Assembly: GCA_900770605.1 (NCBI GenBank)
Contig: CAAGKS010000083.1
Span: forward strand, 1 to 22,400
Source of the DNA: Clostridia bacterium
GTDB lineage: Bacteria; Bacillota; Clostridia; Oscillospirales; CAG-272
Direction of reading: 5' to 3'
Length of the DNA: 22,400 nucleotides
Shown here: piece after piece, positions 8,319 through 14,051 of the stretch
How the letters are laid out: each line of letters starts with the position of its first letter
Numbering within the stretch: position 1 is the first letter of the stretch
Notes under the pieces: model-generated
Told to the model about the DNA's origin: nothing
Seen by the model: the letters and a program-made list of their open reading frames with translations, nothing else
The model's database searches: none
Made by a program: the position numbers and the translations under genes

Positions 8319-9527
8319 TCAGTTACCCTCCTTATTGAGATCTGTCGCCTTTGAGATCATTGCGCCGTCTGCTACGACGGTATTTGCGGGAACACAGATA
8401 TCTGCGCCGATAACGCAAACGTCCTTCGCGCCCTGCTTATCCGCGCCGATAGTAGAATTCTCGCCGATAGTAGTACCGCTGTCTATGATGGAGTAGTTTA
8501 CAACTGCCCCGCTCTTGATAGTAACGCTGTCAAGTATAACGGAGTCAAGCACCGTTGCGCCCTTCTCAACTACAACTCCCGATCCGATAACAGAATTGCG
8601 GACAGTTCCGTATATCTCGCAGCCCTCGGTGATAGTGCTGTTATCAACTACCGCGCCGCACGCCACGAACTGAGGAGAGTGCGCCTCGTGTCTGGAATAT
8701 ATTCTCCAGGACTCATCGTTGAGGTCAAGCACAGGGGTCTGACCGAGAAGGTCCATATTCGCTTCCCACAAGGACGCGATAGTTCCAACGTCCTTCCAGT
8801 ATCCCGAGAAGGGATACGCCATCATCTTCTCGCCTGCCGCGAGCATTGCGGGAATGATGTTCTTACCAAAGTCGTTTGAGCTCTTGGGATCCTCCGCGTC
8901 AGCGATAAGATACTTTTCAAGAACGCTCTTGGTGAATACGTAGATTCCCATAGACGCCTTGGTGCTATCGGGCTTCTTGGGCTTTTCCTCAAACTTGAAG
9001 ATCCTGCCCTCATCGTCCGCGCTCATTATTCCAAATCTGCTTGCTTCCTCAATGGAAACGTCGATAACCGCGATAGTGCAGTCAGCGCCCGTCTTCTTGT
9101 GGAATTTGAGCATCTTTGCATAGTCCATCTTATAGATGTGGTCACCCGAAAGTATTATTACGTACTCGGGATCGTATCTGTTTATAAACTGCAGGTTCTG
9201 ATATATAGCGTTTGCAGTTCCCTTATACCAGTCCGCGCCGTTCTTTCCCTGATAAGGCGGAAGTATCTTTACACCGCCCCAGGATCTGTCAAGGTCCCAA
9301 GGAAGTCCCGTACCTATGTAATCGTTAAGCATAAGGGGCTGATACTGTGTAAGCACTCCGACCGTGTCGATTCCTGAATTAACACAGTTAGAAAGCGGGA
9401 AATCAATAATTCTGTATTTTCCTCCGAAGGGTACCGCGGGTTTCGCATTTTTTTCAGTTAGAGCGTACAAGCGGCTTCCCTGTCCGCCTGCAAGCAGCAT
9501 AGCAACGCATTCCTTGTTCCTGAACAT
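8319..9527 (-). CDS. glgC: GlgC, catalytic subunit of ADP-glucose pyrophosphorylase
   Basis: GlgC makes ADP-glucose from glucose-1-phosphate and ATP, the committed and usually regulated step in bacterial glycogen synthesis. The 402 residues have intact active-site motifs: LAGGQGSRL (12-20), KPAVPFGGKYRIIDFPLSN (29-47), SGDHIYKMDY with catalytic Asp129, FEEKP (179-183) and YWKDVGT (243-249). The C-terminal third is a hexapeptide-repeat beta-helix. I chose ATG at 9527 because GGAGGA lies four bases before it; the next upstream ATG (9539) would place that site inside the gene. It follows the GlgB-like gene by 23 bases. Contrast with GlgD, which lacks these catalytic groups. Confidence 0.95.
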   Translation of the reverse strand: MFRNKECVAMLLAGGQGSRLYALTEKNAKPAVPFGGKYRIIDFPLSNCVNSGIDTVGVLTQYQPLMLNDYIGTGLPWDLDRSWGGVKILPPYQGKNGADWYKGTANAIYQNLQFINRYDPEYVIILSGDHIYKMDYAKMLKFHKKTGADCTIAVIDVSIEEASRFGIMSADDEGRIFKFEEKPKKPDSTKASMGIYVFTKSVLEKYLIADAEDPKSSNDFGKNIIPAMLAAGEKMMAYPFSGYWKDVGTIASLWEANMDLLGQTPVLDLNDESWRIYSRHEAHSPQFVACGAVVDNSTITEGCEIYGTVRNSVIGSGVVVEKGATVLDSVILDSVTIKSGAVVNYSIIDSGTTIGENSTIGADKQGAKDVCVIGADICVPANTVVADGAMISKATDLNKEGN

Positions 9528-9531
9528 AATA

Positions 9532-9537
9532 TCCTCC
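9532..9537 (-). promoter_or_regulatory. Ribosome binding site that fixes the glgC start
   Basis: GGAGGA on the minus strand lies directly before ATG at 9527. An in-frame ATG at 9537-9539 is formed by bases that overlap this site, so it is unlikely to be the true start. Confidence 0.85.
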
Positions 9538-9550
9538 ATGATTTAAAAAT

Positions 9551-11317
9551 TTATTTTAATTTTATAATTTTTGATCTTATTGATCCGACCTGCTTCTGAG
9601 GTCTGCTTGACGTTCTTCTTACGCATTTGAGAACGGTGATCGCCATCGGCGGAATTCTTATTACTATCGAATTATCCTGCCAATTCCAGTCGCGGTCCTC
9701 ACTTCTTATCAGCCCGGTGTTAAGAACACCGCTTCCGCCAAAGCGCTCGTCGTCGGAATTGAATATCTCCTTATACTCGCCCTTTGACTTTACGCCTATT
9801 CTAAAATCCTCGTACACCACGGGTGTAAAGTTCACCGCAACGATGATCTCATTTCCGTCGATATCCCGTCTGCAAAACGAAACTATACTTTGCTCTCGGT
9901 TATTTACGTCTATCCACTCAAAGCCGTCAAAGTCGCCGTCACATTGCCACAGCTCAGGAGTTGCAAGATAGAGCTGACCAAGCTCTGCGGCATAATATTG
10001 AAGTCTGGCGCTCGCATCGCGATCAAGCAGTGACCACTGAAGTCCCTTTCCCTCTCGGTACTCGTCCATCTGACCTATCTCAGTTCCCATATAGCAAAGC
10101 TTCTTGCCCGGTGCTGTGATAAGATATCCGAGAGTCGCTCGCAGAGTTGCAAATCTCTGCCAGGAGTCGCCGTAAACTCGCGGCATAAGCGCCGCTCCCT
10201 CTTTGCCTGCCTCGTCAAAGCCAATCGGCAAAACAGATCTTCTCGATGCGAAATTCGCGCTCCATACGGTTGCCTTCTCGTGATGGTGCTTCCTGAAAAA
10301 CGGATCCGTGCCAAGATACTCGGCGATATCCTTATCAAACGCCGTATTGCACAGCATATCAAAGCCCAAGCCGTCAGATACTATATCGGGGTTACCCGTG
10401 CCTATGATCAAGGCGCTCGGGAACTGGCACCTGAGCTCTCTTACAATAGCGCTCAAAAATCCTTCTGCCTGTTCAGCATTGCCCTCGAGCATTTTCATAA
10501 TACCGCTCAGGCAAAGTCCGTCAGCGTGATATTTGTCAAGCCAAAAGGCGCACACGTCACGCTCGTAGGAAGCCTGTCCGCCAAGGTCGCTGATCTGATT
10601 TACCACCTCACCAAGCGGAATTTCGAATATAACTCCTATTCCCGCCTCGTGCATAGCGTCCACGAAGGACATCAGCTCACAGGGGTGAGCGCCACAGTTA
10701 AGATGAGGCGCGAAATGCGAGGCCGTATCGTATCCGCTCTCGCCAAGTCCTGCGCGTGAAAACACGGGAAGAAGCTGAACGTGAGTATGTCCGAGCTGCT
10801 TTACATACGGAGCAAGCTCATCTGCAAGACGCTTGTAGCTAAGCGCGCAGGCATTTTCCGTTTTCCAGGAATCCGCCGCGAGCCTGTATATGCTCATAGG
10901 CCTTGCATAAAAATCCTTCTTAAAGGCTTTTCTGTAATCAAGCCAGGTAGCATCGTGCCACACGTAAGAATCTATATTACAGATAACGGAAGCAAATCCC
11001 CCGCTCTCCTCACTGCAAACGGCGTACGGATCAGCTATGAGCTGCTCAGTGCCGTCGTGCAAGATGATCTTGTATTTGTATTTATTACCTTCCGATATCG
11101 CCCCGTGCGAGATCTCGCAGTACCACACGCCGTTCTCGGCGCGGCTCATCTCGATGCCGTCCTGCCAAGAGCAAAAGTCTCCCACAAGGAAAACCTTTTG
11201 CGCCTCAGGCGCGCACACGCGAAAGCAAACGCTCTGCCCCACCTTATCGGATACAGGCTGTACGCCAAAATACTCGTATCCTGCAAAGCCGTTTTGATTT
11301 GAGTTTACGGTATTCAT
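9551..11317 (-). CDS. GlgB-like protein with a lost active site (predicted non-catalytic branching-enzyme paralogue)
   Basis: The 588-residue protein is clearly related to the 1,4-alpha-glucan branching enzyme: a CBM48-like N-terminal domain (about 28-115, with VFLVGDFCSW), GYDTASHFAP (195-204), FVDAMHEAGIGVI (218-230), GLGFD (316-320), PGKKLCYMGTEIGQ (403-416) and a C-terminal beta domain. The GH13 active site is gone. Region I DxxxxH reads E232 and E237; region II RxD reads Cys269 and Ser271 (nucleophile lost); the region III AEES block reads GTGN near 306-309 (acid/base lost); region IV HDE reads Phe367-Asp368-Glu369. Only Asp368 survives. The usual YEVHLGSW reads YRLAADSW. The frame is open throughout and the ATG has AAAGGAG, so this does not look like a decaying gene. 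It may bind glycogen or scaffold the other enzymes; it is unlikely to branch. The segment between regions II and III is shorter than usual. Confidence 0.85.
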   Translation of the reverse strand: MNTVNSNQNGFAGYEYFGVQPVSDKVGQSVCFRVCAPEAQKVFLVGDFCSWQDGIEMSRAENGVWYCEISHGAISEGNKYKYKIILHDGTEQLIADPYAVCSEESGGFASVICNIDSYVWHDATWLDYRKAFKKDFYARPMSIYRLAADSWKTENACALSYKRLADELAPYVKQLGHTHVQLLPVFSRAGLGESGYDTASHFAPHLNCGAHPCELMSFVDAMHEAGIGVIFEIPLGEVVNQISDLGGQASYERDVCAFWLDKYHADGLCLSGIMKMLEGNAEQAEGFLSAIVRELRCQFPSALIIGTGNPDIVSDGLGFDMLCNTAFDKDIAEYLGTDPFFRKHHHEKATVWSANFASRRSVLPIGFDEAGKEGAALMPRVYGDSWQRFATLRATLGYLITAPGKKLCYMGTEIGQMDEYREGKGLQWSLLDRDASARLQYYAAELGQLYLATPELWQCDGDFDGFEWIDVNNREQSIVSFCRRDIDGNEIIVAVNFTPVVYEDFRIGVKSKGEYKEIFNSDDERFGGSGVLNTGLIRSEDRDWNWQDNSIVIRIPPMAITVLKCVRRTSSRPQKQVGSIRSKIIKLK

Positions 11318-11332
11318 AAGCTTCTCCTTTCG

Positions 11333-11635
11333 TCAGTCAAGCTCGGTATGGTAAATTATCTCGTCCGGGAAGCACATTCCCAGCTTCTCACGGGCAATAC
11401 GTATCTTAAAGGCATCGTCAAGCGGAGCGTCCACAAGATATTCGAGCCTGTCGATATTATCGTTAAGTCGGAGTATATATTCCTGCTTTTCCTGCATCTC
11501 GCGTTTGATCTCGTTATATCTCATAACGCTCCACAGGAAAAACACAACGGCAAACACGAGCAGCGCTATCAAAAATATTCGCACTATGCGCACAAGCGCA
11601 AGCTGTTTATCCGCAAAATACTTCTTCCCTGTCAT
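11333..11635 (-). CDS. divIC: Septum formation initiator DivIC/FtsB-like protein
   Basis: DivIC is a single-pass membrane protein of the division complex that works with FtsL and DivIB. The 100-residue protein has the right layout: a short basic cytoplasmic end, one membrane helix (about 16-38), a coiled coil (about 40-70, NEIKREMQEKQEYILRLNDNIDRLE) and a C-terminal segment with ARKLG-like AREKLGM and PDEI, typical of the family. ATG follows GGGAGCG, 14 bases after yabQ. Gene order yabP-yabQ-divIC matches Bacillus and many clostridia. The GlgB-like gene starts 15 bases after its stop, an unusual partner. A sigma-A promoter inside the end of yabQ could provide vegetative expression. Confidence 0.92.
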   Translation of the reverse strand: MTGKKYFADKQLALVRIVRIFLIALLVFAVVFFLWSVMRYNEIKREMQEKQEYILRLNDNIDRLEYLVDAPLDDAFKIRIAREKLGMCFPDEIIYHTELD

Positions 11636-11649
11636 TTTTACGCTCCCGA

Positions 11650-12165
11650 TCAGTTCTTATTACGCCGTTTGGGCATGAAGCCACACTCCGCCCATTTTAA
11701 TAATTTTATATTATTATATATATTATACAACATATATTTGCTTTTTTCAAGAGATTTGAAAATATAATATTTACAAATTTTAAAACTTTTGTTGATTTTT
11801 TGCCATAAAATTCTACAAGGAACTGCCAAAATGAGAAATAGCTTCGATATCAGACGAAGCACCCTGCAAAGCAAGTCTCTCACAAGGGGCGAAAGAGTTG
11901 CCCGATACCCCAAAAATCCGCAGGCGCACCCCAGAAAATCAAAGAAGCGCAGCCTGCCCTTATCAAAGTAAAAGCTCAGCACCACTATGCCAACAAAGGC
12001 AAATCCTGTGCAACAAAGATCCGTAATAAATACGGCAACTCTCCTGAGATTTTTCGGCATAGGCGCGCATAACTCCGAGAAAACGTCAACGGCAACTCCC
12101 ACCGCCGCGCCAAGCACGGCGCAAAGCAGCATCAGCAGCGCCTGAACAGAGGGAGATATCTCCAT
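11650..12165 (-). CDS. yabQ: Spore cortex biosynthesis membrane protein YabQ
   Basis: YabQ is a mother-cell membrane protein needed for spore cortex formation in Bacillus subtilis. The 171-residue protein has about four hydrophobic segments (roughly 5-29, 42-66, 72-90 and 103-121), then a basic cytoplasmic tail. Identification rests on this layout and on gene order: the ATG shares one base with the yabP stop (TAATG), so translation is coupled, and divIC follows. The last 45 codons are strikingly AT-rich (Lys, Ile, Tyr and Asn codons), unlike the rest of the gene, and contain a good sigma-A promoter; the tail may be shaped by that second role. Confidence 0.85.
   Translation of the reverse strand: MEISPSVQALLMLLCAVLGAAVGVAVDVFSELCAPMPKNLRRVAVFITDLCCTGFAFVGIVVLSFYFDKGRLRFFDFLGCACGFLGYRATLSPLVRDLLCRVLRLISKLFLILAVPCRILWQKINKSFKICKYYIFKSLEKSKYMLYNIYNNIKLLKWAECGFMPKRRNKN
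11722..11750 (-). promoter_or_regulatory. Sigma-A promoter inside the yabQ 3' end, facing divIC and the glycogen genes
   Basis: On the minus strand the -35 is TTGAAA (11745-11750) and the -10 is TATAAT (11722-11727), with exactly 17 bases between. Transcription should start near 11715, about 80 bases before the divIC start. It lies in an unusually AT-rich stretch, where chance matches are more likely, but the spacing and the perfect -10 make it convincing. It would allow vegetative transcription of divIC and downstream genes independent of yabPQ. Confidence 0.65.
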
Positions 12166-12431
12166 TATCCAAACAGTCTGCCGCGCAGCTTACGCTTCTT
12201 ATCCTGCTTGCCGTCGGCATACGAGATCGCGTTGATCCTGCCCGTTATCTCTATATCACCGCTACGCTTATCAAGCCCCTCTATCCTTATATCCTCGCCG
12301 TCAATAAAGACCTCTCCGTCCTCGCAGACCACGTGTGCCCCCTGCTCGTCAAAGCTGACTACCTCTAACACCTCGCACATACTGACACGCGCTCTTTTAT
12401 ATACGCAAAGCGTCATTTTTTCCTCAGACAT
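12165..12431 (-). CDS. yabP: Sporulation protein YabP
   Basis: YabP belongs to the YabP/YqfC family of small sporulation proteins; in Bacillus subtilis it is made in the mother cell under sigma-E. The protein has 88 residues from the start chosen here, close to family size, and is mostly beta strands with the conserved-looking end ITGRINAISY. I chose ATG at 12431 because GGAGG lies directly upstream; the more distant TTG at 12458 would place both that site and the T run inside the gene. The start codon directly follows a terminator-like hairpin that also covers the ribosome binding site (12432-12474). The stop overlaps the yabQ start by one base. Confidence 0.88.
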   Translation of the reverse strand: MSEEKMTLCVYKRARVSMCEVLEVVSFDEQGAHVVCEDGEVFIDGEDIRIEGLDKRSGDIEITGRINAISYADGKQDKKRKLRGRLFG

Positions 12432-12474
12432 AAAAAACCTCCGCATATCATTTTCCAATAGATGATATGCGGAG
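12432..12474 (-). promoter_or_regulatory. Terminator-like hairpin that also hides the yabP ribosome binding site
   Basis: On the minus strand, a perfect 13-base inverted repeat (CTCCGCATATCAT, 12462-12474, pairing with 12439-12451) encloses a 10-base loop and is followed by G and six T residues that run into the yabP ATG. It has the form of an intrinsic terminator for transcripts coming from rqcP. The yabP ribosome binding site GGAGG (12438-12442) has four of its five bases inside the 3' arm, so a read-through transcript would also be poorly translated. The pairing is seen directly; the regulatory effect is inferred. Confidence 0.75.
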
Positions 12475-12490
12475 TGATCGCTTATTATGA
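12462..12490 (-). promoter_or_regulatory. Candidate sigma-E (mother-cell) promoter for yabP-yabQ
   Basis: On the minus strand TCATAAT (12484-12490) and CATATCAT (12462-12469) are separated by 14 bases, close to the sigma-E pattern of an ATA-containing -35 and a CATACAnT-type -10. Two -10 positions deviate. Start would fall near 12455, in the hairpin loop. In B. subtilis yabP has a sigma-E promoter in the same place, which supports the call, but the match alone is modest. Confidence 0.4.
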
Positions 12491-12494
12491 CAGA

Positions 12495-12740
12495 CTATTC
12501 CTCGATGACCTCGTACATAGCCGAGGCGTCTGCCTTTGCCACGGTTTCCTTTACCTGAACGACGCGAAGCTTGAGCGTACGCTGACCAAACGTTATTTCC
12601 AGAACGTCGCCCTCCTTGACGTCGTAGGACGCCTTGGCTCTTCTTCCGTTGACCGTTACGTGATCCGCGTCGCAAGCGTCGTTTGCAACCGTTCTTCTCT
12701 TGATTATTCTTGAAACCTTAAGATATTTATCAAGTCTCAT
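12495..12740 (-). CDS. rqcP: S4-domain RNA-binding protein RqcP (YabO)
   Basis: RqcP (YabO in Bacillus subtilis, Hsp15-related) binds the obstructed 50S subunit and helps RqcH add alanine tails to stalled peptides during ribosome quality control. The 81-residue protein is essentially one S4 domain: MRLDKYLKVSRIIKRRT at the start, VTVNGRRAKASYDVKEGD in the middle and the following strands, with a short acidic tail. ATG follows GGAGGAAAT. It lies just after the HU terminator, so its transcription depends on read-through or a promoter I could not see. It sits before yabP as in Bacillus. Confidence 0.93.
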   Translation of the reverse strand: MRLDKYLKVSRIIKRRTVANDACDADHVTVNGRRAKASYDVKEGDVLEITFGQRTLKLRVVQVKETVAKADASAMYEVIEE

Positions 12741-12772
12741 ATTTCCTCCGAAAGCAAGTCACAGAATTTGAT

Positions 12773-12801
12773 AAAAAAGTCGGCGCAAAAGCGCCGACTT
12801 T
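12773..12801 (-). terminator. Intrinsic terminator of the HU gene
   Basis: On the minus strand an 11-base stem (AAAGTCGGCGC with its exact complement) closes a TTTT loop and is followed by further T residues. It begins 15 bases after the HU stop codon. The stem's A/T ends make the structure partly symmetrical, but all plus-strand genes are absent here, so it serves HU. Confidence 0.93.
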
Positions 12802-12815
12802 ATATTATTAACCGA

Positions 12816-13088
12816 TTAGTTAACTGCCTTCTTGAATGCGCTACCAGCAGAGAATACGGGTCTCTTGGAAGCTGCGATCTCGATGGTCTCGCCGGTTCTG
12901 GGGTTACGGCCCTGTCTTGCAGCGCTCTCCTTAACCTCGAAAGTACCGAAGCCGATAAGCTGAACCTTATCACCAGCCTTGAGAGCCTCAGCGATTGCCT
13001 CAACTACTGCGTTAACAGCTGCTTCTGCGTCCTTCTTCTTAAGATCAGTCTTGGTTGCTACTACATCGATAAGTTGTGTCTTGTTCAT
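12816..13088 (-). CDS. hup: DNA-binding protein HU
   Basis: HU is a small, abundant, DNA-bending nucleoid protein that works as a dimer. The 90 residues match the family closely: MNKTQLIDVVA helices, IGFGTFEV (45-52 region), the flexible arm RQGRNPRTGETIEI with the proline that wedges into DNA, and the final SAGSAFKKAVN helix. ATG follows GGAAGG. It has its own strong sigma-A promoter (13153-13181) and a strong terminator (12773-12801), so it is probably made in high amounts as a single-gene transcript, in keeping with its role. Lying between mazG and rqcP is common in clostridia. Confidence 0.96.
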   Translation of the reverse strand: MNKTQLIDVVATKTDLKKKDAEAAVNAVVEAIAEALKAGDKVQLIGFGTFEVKESAARQGRNPRTGETIEIAASKRPVFSAGSAFKKAVN

Positions 13089-13152
13089 AATAAATATACC
13101 TTCCTTTTATTTTTCAACAGAGAACGTTCCGTCCCCTATAATTTACGTGTAT

Positions 13153-13181
13153 ATTATACCATACTTTTTCAGCAATTACAA
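13153..13181 (-). promoter_or_regulatory. Strong sigma-A promoter of the HU gene
   Basis: On the minus strand the -35 is TTGTAA (13176-13181) and the -10 is TATAAT (13153-13158), 17 bases apart, with TGG before the -10 giving an extended -10. The start near 13146 leaves a leader of about 58 bases. The 13089-13221 gap contains no other feature I can support beyond T/A-rich runs. Confidence 0.88.
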
Positions 13182-13221
13182 GGGTTTTTTTGTTTTTTTC
13201 TCCAAATTTTTTAACTTTTTT

Positions 13222-14031
13222 TCAACTTTTATGTTTAATTTCATCCCAAATTTCGTCAAGATCGGTCATTGACATATTTTTGATGTCCCCTCCCTTGGCA
13301 ATTACAGCATTTTCAAGGGTTTCGAAGCGATTGATAAATTTATCAGTCGCTTTATTGAGGGCGACCTCCGATTCTACTCCGAGCTTGCGGCAGAGCGACG
13401 TGATAGTGAGCAAAAGGTCTCCGACCTCCTCCTCAATAGCCGCCTTATCCTCACTCTCAATAGCGCATCTGAGCTCCTCAAGCTCCTCATATACCTTTAC
13501 GGTTGCCTGCTCCTCATCCTCGAAATCAAAGCACGATGCCTTCTTGCCGACCTTCTCTGCTCTCATAAGCGCAGGAAGCATAGGCGGTATCGCACGGAGC
13601 TTATCCGTAACGGTGACTCTCTGCTTTTCGTCGCTCTTTATCATCTCCCAGTTAGCAAGTACCTTCTCGCTGCTCTCTGCGACCACGTCTCCGAATACGT
13701 GGGGGTGACGGTGTATGAGCTTTACACATATATCGTTAGCAACGTCGTTGATATTGAATACGCCCTTCTCGTTCTCTATCTGAGTATGGAATACCACCTG
13801 CAGCATAACGTCGCCAAGCTCCTCGCGCAAGAGCACGGGATCCGAGGTATCTATCGCCTCAATGACCTCATAGGTTTCCTCAATAAATTCCTTACGTATG
13901 CTCTTGTGGTCCTGCTCCCTGTCCCACGGACAGCCAACGTCCGAGCGAAGCACCTCCACAACGGTTACCAGATCGTCAAAATCGTATTCCTTTTTTTCGA
14001 GCAAAAGCTTGATCTTTTCCTGTGCGGTCAT
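13222..14031 (-). CDS. mazG: Nucleoside triphosphate pyrophosphohydrolase MazG
   Basis: MazG hydrolyses (d)NTPs to monophosphates and pyrophosphate, cleaning the nucleotide pool; in some bacteria it lowers ppGpp. The 269-residue protein has two MazG repeats: the first with GCPWDREQDHKSI (33-45), EETYE (51-55) and EELGD (70-74), and the second with EELEELRCAIE and EEEVGDLLL near the C-terminus. The Bacillus homologue YabN also has an N-terminal methylase-like domain, which is missing here; the protein resembles the E. coli form instead. I chose ATG at 14031, since AAGGAG lies six bases upstream; a further extension would overlap the flippase gene. Confidence 0.93.
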   Translation of the reverse strand: MTAQEKIKLLLEKKEYDFDDLVTVVEVLRSDVGCPWDREQDHKSIRKEFIEETYEVIEAIDTSDPVLLREELGDVMLQVVFHTQIENEKGVFNINDVANDICVKLIHRHPHVFGDVVAESSEKVLANWEMIKSDEKQRVTVTDKLRAIPPMLPALMRAEKVGKKASCFDFEDEEQATVKVYEELEELRCAIESEDKAAIEEEVGDLLLTITSLCRKLGVESEVALNKATDKFINRFETLENAVIAKGGDIKNMSMTDLDEIWDEIKHKS

Positions 14032-14037
14032 TTTAAT

Positions 14038-14043
14038 CTCCTT
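14038..14043 (-). promoter_or_regulatory. Ribosome binding site that fixes the mazG start
   Basis: AAGGAG on the minus strand lies six bases before ATG at 14031 and within the 20-base gap after the flippase stop. The longer open frame from 14073 would overlap the flippase gene and has no comparable site. Confidence 0.85.
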
Positions 14044-14051
14044 GTTTTTAA

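Noticed and set aside
9551..11317. Calling the GlgB-like gene a pseudogene
   Set aside because: There is no frameshift or internal stop, the ribosome binding site is strong, operon spacing is normal and non-catalytic framework residues are conserved, which fits a maintained protein better than decay.
12432..12458. Upstream TTG start for yabP (nine extra codons)
   Set aside because: It would place the GGAGG ribosome binding site and the T run inside the coding region; ATG at 12431 is well placed.
13116..13135. GAACGTTC palindrome in the HU leader considered as a LexA (SOS) box
   Set aside because: The Firmicute LexA site needs four bases between GAAC and GTTC; here there are none.
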